DNA of 64,000 bases from Nesterenkonia alba DSM 19423 (GCF_000421745.1 NZ_ATXP01000005.1:1-64000), one strand, 5' to 3'; shown: positions 29,241 through 37,779, numbered from the stretch's first letter. A program made the numbers and translations. The notes: generated by a model from the letters alone, not told the origin.

Positions 29241-30446
29241 TCAGTCTCTCCGGAGGCGGGTCACCGCCAGGTGGGCACGCTGGTGATCGCTGAGCTCCTC
29301 CCCACTGAGCAGGGCTGCGGTGAGCCGGGCCGCCAGCGGGCCGAGCAGGATCCCGTGCCGGTGGTAACCGGTAGAGATCACGACGGCGCCATCTTCGGTC
29401 ACTGCTTCCAAATAGGGTCGGTCATCCGGGGTACCAGGACGGGCACGGGTGGTAATCTCCACCACTTCCATCTCTCGGACCGCAGGCAGGACCGCAATGG
29501 CGTCCTCGAGCAGCTCGGCCACACTTCCCGCGTGGGTGCCGGCCACTGCGTCTTCGCGGGATGAGGCCCCGACCACCAGACCGAGGGGCTCGAGAGGATC
29601 CTCGGGGGCCCGTGGCACCAGGTAGACCGACCGCCCCCGAACCGTGGCCCGAATAGTGGAGTTCAGCACGTGCTCCTCGCCTTCGAGGAGTTGTTCGGGG
29701 CGAACCCGCAGCCGGATCACTTCCCCGTACACCGGGCGCAGCTGCAGCGGGTAGTGCTCACAGATGCCCTTGATCTGGGAATAACCCAACCCGGGCGTCA
29801 GGGCGACCCGGTCGAAGACTGAGCCGCTGGCGTCGTCGTAATCCACCCGTATCCCGGGCGGTGTCTGCTCGACCCGGAGGACTCGTTTCCTCGTCCAATG
29901 AGCCGGGGGACCAGCCTGAGGGAAAAACTCCAGTGGTGCGTTCAACGCCTCAGTGACACATCGGACCAGCTGCCGAGGATTGACCTGATGGTCACCGGGA
30001 ACCGACCACGCTTTAGCCAGCCCAGGGGACAGCGCCGGTTCGCTGCGACGCAGTTGACTGGAGGTCAGGGCGGTCACCTCCATCTGCGCGCCCTGCTGGA
30101 CGGCGACCAGATCGGCCACCGCCTGCCGGTCACTGGTGTCGGCGGCCACGAGCAGAGTCCCGTTCTCCCGGTAGCCGGTGGGCTGAGCGGAGGCCTGCTG
30201 AAGGGTCTTGATGAGTTCGGGGTACTCAGCCTGGGCAGCGGTCATCACATCCCAGAGGGCTTGCTGGCCATACTGCACTTCGCTGACCGGAGCGAGCATC
30301 CCCGCTGCCGCATACGAGGCCTGCGTGGCGGGCTCGGGATCGATCACCGTGACGGTATGGCCTTGAAGCCGCAGCTGCCAGGCGGTGAGCAGGCCGACAA
30401 TACCGGCTCCCACCACCGCGGTGTTCCATGCGCTGCCCATAGGCAC
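29241..30446 (-). CDS. thiO: Glycine oxidase of thiamine synthesis
   Basis: 401 residues. FAD-dependent oxidase turning glycine into the iminoglycine (dehydroglycine) used by ThiG. FAD motif VVGAGIVGLLTAWQL near residue 10, then DPEPATQASYAAAGMLAPVSE, which is the usual ThiO/DAO second block. The C-terminus shows TTRARPGTPDDRPYLEAV and VISTGYHRHGILLGPLAA, matching the flavin-binding end. First gene of the thiO-thiS-thiG-thiF operon; divergent from an esterase across a promoter holding a perfect GlxR/CRP-like site. I saw no TPP riboswitch upstream. Either Met1 or Met3 may be the start. Confidence 0.9.
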   Translation of the reverse strand: MPMGSAWNTAVVGAGIVGLLTAWQLRLQGHTVTVIDPEPATQASYAAAGMLAPVSEVQYGQQALWDVMTAAQAEYPELIKTLQQASAQPTGYRENGTLLVAADTSDRQAVADLVAVQQGAQMEVTALTSSQLRRSEPALSPGLAKAWSVPGDHQVNPRQLVRCVTEALNAPLEFFPQAGPPAHWTRKRVLRVEQTPPGIRVDYDDASGSVFDRVALTPGLGYSQIKGICEHYPLQLRPVYGEVIRLRVRPEQLLEGEEHVLNSTIRATVRGRSVYLVPRAPEDPLEPLGLVVGASSREDAVAGTHAGSVAELLEDAIAVLPAVREMEVVEITTRARPGTPDDRPYLEAVTEDGAVVISTGYHRHGILLGPLAARLTAALLSGEELSDHQRAHLAVTRLRRD

Positions 30447-30514
30447 AGCCTACTGAAGCGGTCAGCCTCACACGGCGGGGAAACCGCCTCACCTGAGCCA
30501 GCCAGCTGGTACCA

Positions 30515-30536
30515 CTATGTGATTGACATCACATAG
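30515..30536. promoter_or_regulatory. GlxR/CRP-type operator between thiO and esterase
   Basis: Perfect 9-bp inverted repeat with core TGTGATTGACATCACA (30518-30533), an exact match to TGTGA-N6-TCACA bound by CRP and GlxR regulators. The six-base centre is TTGACA, identical to a consensus -35 hexamer reading towards the esterase, so a bound dimer would cover that -35. Distance to the esterase GTG is about 34 bases and to thiO about 69 bases. Confidence 0.65.
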
Positions 30537-30569
30537 CATGTGAGTACCTGCTATCCAAGGAGTTTCATC

Positions 30570-31577
30570 GTGAACGCCACGCCCCCGGTTTCCCGCCCTC
30601 CCTTCGACCCTGAGCTCTCCTCCGTACTTCCCGAAATCCGCAAAGCGCTACCGGGATTCTCTGCCGAGACCCTGCCCCAGATGCGTCAGGCCATGGATGA
30701 CGGGCTCCCCGGCGTCGAACCGCCTGACCTCACCGCCGGCGGACGTGTCACCGTTGAAGAACGCAACGTACCCGGGCCCGATGGTGCACCAGATGTCACC
30801 TTGCTGATTCTGCGGCCCGCGCAGGCCACGGCACACCTGGGCGCGATCTACCACATCCACGGCGGCGGCATGATCGTCGGTAACCGCACAACCGGGATCG
30901 AAACGTTCCTTCCGTATGCCGCCGATGGCTTAGCCACCGTGGTCTCCGTGGAATACCGGCTGGCCCCTGAGAACCCCCATCCGGCTCCGGTGGAGGACTG
31001 TTATGCGGGACTGGTCTGGACTGCCCAGCATGCCGCCGAACTCGGCATTGACCCGGATAAGCTCATGGTGGCAGGCACCAGCGCCGGGGGCGGTCTCGCG
31101 GCAGCGACGGCATTGCTGGCCCGGGATCGGCAGTATCCAGCACTCTCCCACCAAGTATTGGTCTGCCCCATGCTGGACGACCGAGGAGTCACCCCCAGCA
31201 GCCAGATGCTGGAGGACGACGGCGTCTGGGACCGTAACGACAACCTCTTCGGCTGGAGCGCACTGCTCGGCGAGTCCCGCGGTGGAGATGATGTCTCCCC
31301 CTACGCCGCTCCGGCCCGGGCCGAGGACCTCTCCGGCCTTCCCCGCACTTACCTGGATTGTGGTTCTTCTGAGACCTTCCGTGATGAGATCCTCGACTAC
31401 GCTCATCGGCTCTCAGTCGCCGGAGTCAGCGTGGATCTACACATGTGGGGAGGCGGCTTCCACGGCTTCGACGGAATGGTCCCGCACGCTAGCCTCTCCC
31501 GGGCTTCGTCCGCAGTGCGGGACGATTTCATCCGCCGAGCACTCCAACCACGAGGGCCAGCCGCACAGCAGCTGTGA
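30570..31577 (+). CDS. Alpha/beta-hydrolase esterase, hormone-sensitive lipase family
   Basis: 335 residues from GTG 30570, chosen because CAAGGAG lies 7 bases upstream; an earlier GTG at 30540 has no such site. HSL-type oxyanion motif HGGGM (in YHIHGGGMIVGN), nucleophile elbow GTSAGG, acid in YLDCGSSETFRDE and catalytic His in GGGFHGFD. Hydrolyses short-chain esters; substrate unknown. No signal peptide. The stop is 6 bases from the 3' end of a converging tRNA gene. A CRP/GlxR-like operator precedes it. Confidence 0.86.
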   Translation: MNATPPVSRPPFDPELSSVLPEIRKALPGFSAETLPQMRQAMDDGLPGVEPPDLTAGGRVTVEERNVPGPDGAPDVTLLILRPAQATAHLGAIYHIHGGGMIVGNRTTGIETFLPYAADGLATVVSVEYRLAPENPHPAPVEDCYAGLVWTAQHAAELGIDPDKLMVAGTSAGGGLAAATALLARDRQYPALSHQVLVCPMLDDRGVTPSSQMLEDDGVWDRNDNLFGWSALLGESRGGDDVSPYAAPARAEDLSGLPRTYLDCGSSETFRDEILDYAHRLSVAGVSVDLHMWGGGFHGFDGMVPHASLSRASSAVRDDFIRRALQPRGPAAQQL

Positions 31578-31583
31578 CATCGG

Positions 31584-31654
31584 AGCGGGCGACGGGAATC
31601 GAACCCGCGTCGTCTGCTTGGGAAGCAGAAGCTTTGCCATTAAGCTACGCCCGC
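31584..31654 (-). tRNA. tRNA-Gly (CCC)
   Basis: 71 bases, minus strand. Acceptor stem GCGGGCG/CGCCCGC, T-arm with GGTTCGATTCC, anticodon stem TCTGC/GCAGA around the loop TTCCCAA, so the anticodon is CCC. The 3' CCA is not encoded (the flank reads TCCG). It lies between the esterase (plus) and the DAO gene (minus) and is transcribed in the same direction as the latter. Confidence 0.95.
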
Positions 31655-31710
31655 TTGGCCGCCGCCATGAGTGCGAGTGGTCCCACCGTGGCGGCGTGAG
31701 GAACAGTGTA

Positions 31711-32814
31711 CTACTCGTTGACGGTGCCCGCTGCCGGAGTAAGTCCGTCCAATTCCGGTGCAGGTTCACCCCGGATGGCCCGGGCCAGGGCATCGCCGAG
31801 CAGCGGGGCGATCGTCAACCCGGCGGCCCCATAACCGGTGGCCACCCACAGCCTGTCATCGCCCACTTGTCCCACCACAGGCATGGTGCCCAGAGGACGC
31901 AGCCCCACGCGGGTTTCGATCAGGGTGGCCTCCGCCACGCCGGGCACAACAGAGAGCGCATCCTGCAGTACCTGGAGTTGACCCGCGGCAGTCACCCTGG
32001 GGTCGAAACCAACCCCGCTCTCCCGGGTGGCACCAACAGCGATCCGTCCGCGATCAAAGGCCACCACGTAGTGGTGTGCCAGAGGAGACACGGTCGGCCA
32101 CATGGAGGTGTCGACTCCCTCGAGCCGTAGGTGGGTAATTTGCCCACGCTGCGGGGCTACGGGCAGCGTCACTCCTCGGTCGGCCAGCAGTGGTGCCGAC
32201 CATGCACCGGAGGCGACGACGACGTCGTCGGCGGCGTATTTCTCATCGTTGACCTCCACTGTTCCCACCTGCGCAGAGAGCCGTGCGTGCCCATAGATAC
32301 GGCGTGCCCCGTACGTTGTCGCGGCGGTCAGTAGGGCGTCTCGAAGGGTGCGGCCGTCCACGCGTCCACCACCGCTGAGGTACACCGCAGAGAGGTCCTC
32401 GGCAAGGGCGGGAAACAGTTCCCGGGCATCACTGTTGCCGATGCGCTGGACCTCCCCGGCGACGTCACCGGCGCGTGCCGCCCGGGCACGGACTCGCGCC
32501 TCGGCCTCATCGAGCACGCCCGGGTCTCGGTGCACGATCAGCGATCCAGTCCGGCGGTAATCGGTATGGCTGATGCCGGCGGCGTCGAGCTGTTCCAGCA
32601 ACGTGGGATAGTACCCACCCCCGGCGGCGTACAGCTCATAGAAGGCACCCTCCACCGCACTGATCCACGGGGAGATGATTCCGGCGGAGGCAGCCGTGGC
32701 TTGGCCTTCGGCCGCGTCGTCCACCACGGTCACCTCAGTACCACGCCGGGCCAGGGCGAAGGCCGTCGCAGCTCCGGCAATTCCGGCTCCAATAACCGTC
32801 ACACGGTGCGTCAT
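31711..32814 (-). CDS. FAD-dependent amino-acid oxidase/dehydrogenase (DAO family)
   Basis: 367 residues. Dinucleotide-binding N-terminus VTVIGAGIAGAATAFALARRG and the second block TAASAGIISPWIS, as in D-amino-acid dehydrogenases and glycine oxidases. C-terminal flavin segment WVATGYGAAGLTIAPLLG. It resembles DadA more than ThiO, and a dedicated ThiO is already encoded at 29241. The likely reaction is oxidative deamination of a small D-amino acid; the exact substrate cannot be told. It lies 57 bases upstream of the tRNA-Gly gene on the same strand. Confidence 0.82.
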   Translation of the reverse strand: MTHRVTVIGAGIAGAATAFALARRGTEVTVVDDAAEGQATAASAGIISPWISAVEGAFYELYAAGGGYYPTLLEQLDAAGISHTDYRRTGSLIVHRDPGVLDEAEARVRARAARAGDVAGEVQRIGNSDARELFPALAEDLSAVYLSGGGRVDGRTLRDALLTAATTYGARRIYGHARLSAQVGTVEVNDEKYAADDVVVASGAWSAPLLADRGVTLPVAPQRGQITHLRLEGVDTSMWPTVSPLAHHYVVAFDRGRIAVGATRESGVGFDPRVTAAGQLQVLQDALSVVPGVAEATLIETRVGLRPLGTMPVVGQVGDDRLWVATGYGAAGLTIAPLLGDALARAIRGEPAPELDGLTPAAGTVNE

Positions 32815-32954
32815 CCCCCCAGCTTGTCATGTCTGTGGTTGTCACACCCTCAACCGCTTGTTCGCCGGCTCGCACACCACCCATACCTTCACCGACGAAC
32901 CGGTCGATATCGCCCCGCGCTGCTCGCCTACGCTTCGACCAGGCAGCTCACGTG

Positions 32955-32983
32955 CTCTGAGCAACGGTCAAACTCTGAGCAAC
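32955..32983 (+). repeat. Direct repeat upstream of the PfpI-type gene
   Basis: CTCTGAGCAAC occurs twice (32955-32965 and 32973-32983), an 18-base step. CTCTGAG recurs at about 33027. These lie in the 277-base gap between the DAO gene and the PfpI gene, which otherwise shows no gene. It may be a tandem regulator site. Confidence 0.4.
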
Positions 32984-33091
32984 TATTGAGCTTGCGTAGC
33001 GCCTTCGGCCAGACCCAGCTTCTACTCTGAGACTCGGAAGCGGTCGAAGAGGCCGAACCTCCAAGAGAAGCACCATAAGGAGTGATTCTCG

Positions 33092-33649
33092 ATGGCACAC
33101 ATCACTGGTAAGAAGATCGCTGTCCTGACCACCAACGGAGTGGAGCAGCCCGAGCTGACCCAACCTGTGGCTGCTATCCAGGAGCATGGCGGCACCCCCG
33201 TTATCGTCTCCCCGGAGGAGAAGCAGCTCCAGGCGATGAAGGGCGACTGGGAGCACGCCGACCACTTCGATGTCGATGTCCACCTCTCCGCCGCCGATCC
33301 CAACGACTATGACGGGCTCGTGCTGCCTGGCGGCACGCTGAATGCGGACACCCTCCGCATCAATGAGGACGCTCAGCGGTTCGTCAAGGCGTTTTTCGAC
33401 GCCGACAAGCCGGTCGCGGCCATTTGCCACGGCCCCTGGATCCTCACCGAGATCGGTGTGGTCTCCGGCCGTCGGATGACCAGCTACACCGCCCTGCGCA
33501 CAGACCTGAAGAACGCCGGGGCCCAGTGGGTGGACGAATCCGCGGTGGTCGACGGCAACCTCGTCACCTCCCGCACCCCTGACGACCTTGAGGACTTCAA
33601 CCGGGCGTTCCTGCAGTTGGTCTCTGAACGCAGTCCCGTCGCAGCCTGA
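33092..33649 (+). CDS. PfpI/DJ-1-family protein (YhbO-like)
   Basis: 185 residues, typical for stand-alone PfpI. Nucleophile elbow with Cys in VAAICHGPWILTE, LVLPGGTLNADTLR, and the N-terminal IAVLTTNGVEQPEL carrying the Glu that pairs with the Cys. Members act in protein or nucleotide deglycation or as stress chaperones; some are called proteases. AAGGAGTG precedes the ATG. A strong hairpin follows the stop, so it is monocistronic. Confidence 0.88.
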   Translation: MAHITGKKIAVLTTNGVEQPELTQPVAAIQEHGGTPVIVSPEEKQLQAMKGDWEHADHFDVDVHLSAADPNDYDGLVLPGGTLNADTLRINEDAQRFVKAFFDADKPVAAICHGPWILTEIGVVSGRRMTSYTALRTDLKNAGAQWVDESAVVDGNLVTSRTPDDLEDFNRAFLQLVSERSPVAA

Positions 33650-33671
33650 GCTGCACCCGGTGTCTGCCTGT

Positions 33672-33701
33672 GGCCCGTCGCTGGTATCCCAGCGGCGGGC
33701 C
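33672..33701 (+). terminator. Hairpin terminator after the PfpI-type gene
   Basis: 13-bp stem GGCCCGTCGCTGG/CCAGCGGCGGGCC with one G-T pair and a TATC loop, 23 bases after the stop. Confidence 0.75.
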
Positions 33702-33731
33702 CTTGTTCATCACATTCCGTAAGGTGGTCCC

Positions 33732-34457
33732 ATGAGCGAGACGACGACGTCCACGGTCCCCGAACTGACTCAGCTGGGGCAGCTGCGCCGCGAACGATTG
33801 CTGGCTGCCCGCCTCTACGTATGCACCGACCTGCAGCGGTTCATCACCCGGCCTGAGGCCGGTCCCGTGGAGGAACTGGACTTAGAGGCACTGCGCACCT
33901 TCTGTGTGGCCGCTTTCACCGGCGGGGTGGACATCATCCAGATCCGGGATAAGCAGGTTTCAGTGCAGACCGAATTGGCCGCGCTGACCCTGTTGAAGCA
34001 GGTGGCAGATGAGCACGGTGGACTCTCCGCCGCCAATGACCGGGCCGATGTCGCTCGCCTCAGTGACGTGGATGTGCTCCACGTCGGTCAGGAGGATCTC
34101 AGCACGGACCAAGCGCGCCTGATCGTGGGGCCCGACGTCGTCGTCGGCCGCTCCTGCCGCAGCCTGCCGCAGGTACGTGAAGCGGTCTCCGAACCCGGCA
34201 TCGACTACTTCTGCACCGGGCCGGTGTGGCAGACCCCCACCAAACCGGGACGTGCCGCGGTCGGTACCGAGCTGGTATCCCTGGCTGCGGGTTTGGAGAC
34301 CGGTAAACCGTTCTTCGCCATCGGCGGGATCAATACCGAGAACATCGCCGAGGTCACCCAGGCCGGAGCCGACCGCGTGGTGGTGGTCCGGGCCGTGACG
34401 GAGGCCGCCGATCCCGCCGCTGCGGCACGCGCCCTGCGGGACCACCTCCCCGCCTAA
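33732..34457 (+). CDS. thiE: Thiamine phosphate synthase
   Basis: 241 residues. Joins the pyrimidine (HMP-PP) and thiazole (THZ-P) halves into thiamine phosphate. TIM-barrel motifs VDIIQIRDKQVS, SAANDRADVARLSDVDVLHVGQEDLS, VGRSCRSLPQV, FCTGPVWQTPTKPGR and FFAIGGINTENIAEVTQAGADRVVVVRA. The first 25 residues are an N-terminal extension. It is encoded 3 kb from the thiazole operon and on the other strand, between two hairpins, so it is regulated separately. Confidence 0.93.
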   Translation: MSETTTSTVPELTQLGQLRRERLLAARLYVCTDLQRFITRPEAGPVEELDLEALRTFCVAAFTGGVDIIQIRDKQVSVQTELAALTLLKQVADEHGGLSAANDRADVARLSDVDVLHVGQEDLSTDQARLIVGPDVVVGRSCRSLPQVREAVSEPGIDYFCTGPVWQTPTKPGRAAVGTELVSLAAGLETGKPFFAIGGINTENIAEVTQAGADRVVVVRAVTEAADPAAAARALRDHLPA

Positions 34458-34471
34458 AGTCCACCATGTGA

Positions 34472-34494
34472 ACACCCCGGGAGTCTCCCGGTGT
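34472..34494 (+). terminator. Hairpin after thiE
   Basis: Interrupted inverted repeat around CCGGGA/TCCCGG, extended by ACA/TGT beyond a two-base bulge, 15 bases after the thiE stop. Confidence 0.55.
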
Positions 34495-34580
34495 GCTGCG
34501 CCCTCTGGCGCGGTATATTTCCACCATCCGAAACGTGGTGAGCGTTATGCCGCCATCCTGCATGCCTTGAGAGGGTTCAG

Positions 34581-36152
34581 ATGAGTGCAACTGCTGCACG
34601 TCAGTCGGGGTTCCGTATTCGCGAGAGTTTCTCCGGCCGCACGGCTTTCATTCTGGTGGCCATCGGCTCTGCCGTCGGGCTGGGGAACATCTGGCGTTTC
34701 CCCTATGTGACCTATGAGAACGGCGGCGGTGCGTTTCTCATCCCCTACCTGGTGGCCCTGCTGACCGCCGGTCTGCCGATCCTGCTGTTCGACTACGCCG
34801 TGGGGCATAAGTTCCGCGGCTCCCCGCCGTTGGCGTTCAAGCGGATGCACCACAACGCTGAGGTCATTGGCTGGTTCCAGGTGGGCATCTGTTTCCTGAT
34901 CGCCATCTACTACGCGGCGATCGTCGCCTGGGCGGCGATGTACACCTGGTTCTCGCTGAGTCAGGCGTGGGGCGACGACGCCGAAGGTTTCTTCTTTGGT
35001 GAATTCCTTCAGTACGACGGCGGCGGCACCGAAGGCTCCGGCCTCTCGGTGGACTTCGTGGCTCAGGTGGGGTGGCCGCTGATCGTGGTGTGGATTGTGC
35101 TGCTGCTGGCCCTGGCCACCGGGGTGCGGAAGGGCCTGACCATGGTTTCACTGGTGGGCCTGCCGGTGTTGTTTGTGATGTTCGCCATCCTGGTGGGCTA
35201 TTCGCTGACCCTGGAGGGCGCCACGACTGGACTCAACGCCCTGTTCACCCCGGACTGGGGTGCCTTGACCTCGCCCACAGTGTGGATCCAGGCCTATGGG
35301 CAGATTTTCTTCAGCCTCTCGGTGGGCTTCGGCATCATGATTACCTATGCCTCGTACTTGAAGCGGAAGTCGAATGCGAGCGGATCCGGCCTGGTGGTTG
35401 GCTTCGCGAACTCCTCCTTCGAGCTGCTGGCGGCCATTGGTGTGTTCTCCGCGCTGGGTTTCCTGGCCCTGGCGGCCGGCACGGCGGTCGATGAGGTCGC
35501 CAGCTCCGGCTTGGGTCTGGCCTTTGTCGCCTTCCCCACGATCATCTCCGAGGTTCCGGCCTCCGCCCTGGTGGGTGTGTTGTTCTTCGGGTCTCTCACT
35601 CTGGCGGGGGTGACCTCGCTGATCTCGATCCTTGAGGTCGTGGTCTCCGCGGTGAAGGACAAGACCGGTTGGTCCCGTCCGGTGTCGGTGCTGGTGGCCG
35701 GGGTTCCGGCGGCGTTGGTGTCCATCGTGCTCATCGGTGGTGTCTCTGGTGTGACGATCCTCGATGTGGTGGACGCCTTCTCCAATAATGTCGGTATCGT
35801 GCTCGGGGCGTTCGTCTCCGTGGTGCTGGCCACCTGGATCTACCGGAAGCTGGATGTGTTGCGGGACGCGTTGAACGCTTACGGCTCCTTCAAGGTGGGT
35901 CCGATCTGGAAGACCCTCATCGGCGTGGTTCTGCCTGTGGTCCTCGGTGTGTTGTTGGTGATGGACATCTCGGACAAGATCACCGAAGGCTACGGCGGCT
36001 TCGACACCTGGGTGGTGGCCACATTCGGTTGGGGTGCCTTGGCGTTGGTCATCGTGGTCTCGGCGGGCCTGAGTCTGGTGCCGTGGCGGAGCAGTTCGGC
36101 GATGCACACTGAGGATCCTGAGCACATCGAGTCCGAAGAGGAGACTGTCTGA
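34581..36152 (+). CDS. metP: Sodium-dependent amino-acid transporter, MetP-like (SLC6/NSS family)
   Basis: 523 residues with about 12 membrane helices. TM1 signature GSAVGLGNIWRFPYVTYENGGGAFLIPY is the sodium and substrate site of LeuT-fold NSS transporters. A short acidic tail (EDPEHIESEEETV) ends the protein. The next gene overlaps the stop by one base and encodes a 36-residue membrane peptide; this pair matches MetPS of Corynebacterium glutamicum, a sodium-coupled methionine and alanine importer whose small subunit is required. The substrate is inferred from that pairing. Confidence 0.85.
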   Translation: MSATAARQSGFRIRESFSGRTAFILVAIGSAVGLGNIWRFPYVTYENGGGAFLIPYLVALLTAGLPILLFDYAVGHKFRGSPPLAFKRMHHNAEVIGWFQVGICFLIAIYYAAIVAWAAMYTWFSLSQAWGDDAEGFFFGEFLQYDGGGTEGSGLSVDFVAQVGWPLIVVWIVLLLALATGVRKGLTMVSLVGLPVLFVMFAILVGYSLTLEGATTGLNALFTPDWGALTSPTVWIQAYGQIFFSLSVGFGIMITYASYLKRKSNASGSGLVVGFANSSFELLAAIGVFSALGFLALAAGTAVDEVASSGLGLAFVAFPTIISEVPASALVGVLFFGSLTLAGVTSLISILEVVVSAVKDKTGWSRPVSVLVAGVPAALVSIVLIGGVSGVTILDVVDAFSNNVGIVLGAFVSVVLATWIYRKLDVLRDALNAYGSFKVGPIWKTLIGVVLPVVLGVLLVMDISDKITEGYGGFDTWVVATFGWGALALVIVVSAGLSLVPWRSSSAMHTEDPEHIESEEETV

Positions 36153-36262
36153 TGGGGACTGCGGCCATTGTGATGATGATTGTTGCGCTGGTGACCGTGT
36201 GGGGTGGGCTTATCGCCTCGATGATCCACCTCTGGCGCCACCCCGAGGACGCTTCTGAGTAG
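36152..36262 (+). CDS. metS: MetS, small subunit of the MetPS importer
   Basis: 36 residues, ATG 36152 sharing its first base with the metP stop (TGATG). MGTAAIVMMIVALVTVWGG is one membrane helix, followed by SMIHLWRHPEDASE, typical of MetS-like peptides coded after NSS transporters. Required for MetP activity in C. glutamicum. The last 53 bases overlap, on the opposite strand, the 3' end of the LysR-like gene. Confidence 0.85.
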   Translation: MGTAAIVMMIVALVTVWGGLIASMIHLWRHPEDASE

Positions 36263-36917
36263 TTGCCCGGCTGGATCGGGAGGATTCGGCGGTCCGTCCG
36301 CGAGCAATGCCGATGAATTCTTGAACCTGGTCGCTGTCTTTCTCCCGTAGCCAGGCCAGTCCAGTCCGGTAGCCGGGGAGACCGTCGACCCGTCGGGTGA
36401 CGATGTCCTTTCGGCTGAGGATCCGGGCCACTGAGCGGGGGAGTACGACGACGCCGGCTCCGGTCGCTGCGGTTTCTATGGCGAGTCGTTCACCGCGTGC
36501 CAAGGCGGATCCTGCCAGCGGGGTGTGTACTCCCGGTGGTGCGCTGGCGGTGCTGTGCCCGGCACCGGTGGCTGATGTGTCCCACTGCAGCATGTCTGCG
36601 GGGTTGAGGCGGGGCTCATCGGCGATGTCCTCGGAGCTGACGGAGTGCTCCGCCGCTGCGATCCAGTGGTCGGCGGCGGCACAGATCACAGGTTCTTCGG
36701 TGTAGAGCCACACACGGTGGAAAAGGTCGGTGTCGACGTCGTCGGCGTGATCTTCCACAAGCCGTAGGTAGCCGAGGTCTACCGTTCCGGCGCGGATCCG
36801 GTGGAGCTGCCCGGCCTCGTCGAAGTACTGCACGGTCAGCGGTTGATTCGGGTAGCGCTGCTGCCAGCGGGCCACCCATTTATCCGGTGTCGCCCCCGGA
36901 ATCGCCCCAAGAATCAT
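36210..36917 (-). CDS. LysR-type substrate-binding domain protein without a DNA-binding domain
   Basis: 235 residues. ILGAIPGATPDKWVARWQQRYPNQPLTVQYFD and RAGTVDLGYLRL correspond to the start of the LysR effector-binding domain, and GAGVVVLPRSVAR to its end. The usual N-terminal winged helix-turn-helix is absent: the protein starts at the effector domain, and I see no HTH just upstream, which is 25 bases from the hydrolase gene. The C-terminal 30 residues are Arg/Ser/Gly-rich and overlap metS on the other strand. It may be a ligand-binding modulator or a decayed regulator. It follows the dienelactone hydrolase gene in the same direction. Confidence 0.7.
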   Translation of the reverse strand: MILGAIPGATPDKWVARWQQRYPNQPLTVQYFDEAGQLHRIRAGTVDLGYLRLVEDHADDVDTDLFHRVWLYTEEPVICAAADHWIAAAEHSVSSEDIADEPRLNPADMLQWDTSATGAGHSTASAPPGVHTPLAGSALARGERLAIETAATGAGVVVLPRSVARILSRKDIVTRRVDGLPGYRTGLAWLREKDSDQVQEFIGIARGRTAESSRSSRATTQKRPRGGARGGSSRR

Positions 36918-36942
36918 GCCTCCAGGTTACGTGGAGACCGCC

Positions 36943-37653
36943 CTACACCACTTTGCGGCGGAGGAAGTCGACGCTGCGTTCCCAGGCGAGCTTGGCCTTC
37001 TCCGGGTCGTAGGTACCGATGAGGTTTTCGTCATTGTGGAAGGCGTGGCCGGCGTCGTAGTAGAAGAACTCGACCTCTGAGCCGGACTCGTCACGGATCT
37101 GCTGCTCCTGCTGGCGGGCCTGTTCCACCGGGTACATCTGGTCCTGCTCGGCGTAGTGGCCTTGCACGGCCGCTTTGACCCCGGTGTAGGACTCCGGCAC
37201 TGCCTGCCCCACCCCGTAGAAGGGCACAGCCGCGGAGATTTTTTCTCCTTGCTGGGCCGCCAGGGCGAGCACAAAGCCCCCGCCCATGCAGAAGCCGATG
37301 GCTCCTACCGTCTGGGAGGTGACGGCCTCATGGGCTAGCAGGAAGTCGGTAGCCCCCGCCAGCTGCCGTGCCCCCTCCTCAGCCGGCAGCTTGGACATCA
37401 TCTCCCCGGCCTCATCGCCGTCGTGAGTGATCCATCCGCCGTAGAGGTCCGGGGCCAAGGCGACGAAACCCTCGGCTGCCAGCCGGTCGGCAACGTCCTT
37501 GATGTGGTCGGTGAGCCCCCACCACTCTTGGATGACGATCACCCCTGGCCCCGAGCCCGAAGGCGGAGTGGCCAGGTAGCCGTGGCCGGTGTCAGTGACA
37601 TCGGCATCTGGCAGCGGGAAGGTGGTGTTCTGATGCGGGGTCTTCTCAGCCAT
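36943..37653 (-). CDS. Dienelactone hydrolase-family protein
   Basis: 236 residues. Cys nucleophile in GAIGFCMGGGFVLALAAQQ, with the Asp in the AEQDQMYPVEQA region and the His in YYDAGHAFHND, as in DLH. The N-terminus PGVIVIQEWWGLTDHIKDVADRLAAEGF is a family hallmark. Cytoplasmic. Classical DLH acts in chlorocatechol breakdown, but most stand-alone members have unknown substrates; no aromatic pathway genes are nearby. Coding ends 25 bases before the LysR-like gene, so the two are probably co-transcribed. Confidence 0.88.
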   Translation of the reverse strand: MAEKTPHQNTTFPLPDADVTDTGHGYLATPPSGSGPGVIVIQEWWGLTDHIKDVADRLAAEGFVALAPDLYGGWITHDGDEAGEMMSKLPAEEGARQLAGATDFLLAHEAVTSQTVGAIGFCMGGGFVLALAAQQGEKISAAVPFYGVGQAVPESYTGVKAAVQGHYAEQDQMYPVEQARQQEQQIRDESGSEVEFFYYDAGHAFHNDENLIGTYDPEKAKLAWERSVDFLRRKVV

Positions 37654-37779
37654 ACAGTTCTCCTCAGTGGGTCCTGTGCTGTATCACTACCTGTGCTGCA
37701 GCTCTCCTTCCCTAAGGGTACTGAAGACCCCGGAGACGGTGAAGGTCCGAATATCAGCGGTGGTCCGTAGGGTGGAGGT

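Noticed and set aside
30447-30539. TPP riboswitch ahead of thiO
   Set aside because: The conserved CUGAGA and the ACC..GAACCUGAUC..GGUAAUGCCAGCG elements are absent, and only about 90 bases are available. None seen before thiE either.
32205-32235. Palindromic GACGACGTCGTC strings found here and at several other places
   Set aside because: They lie in coding sequence where Asp and Val codons naturally create them; no promoter context.
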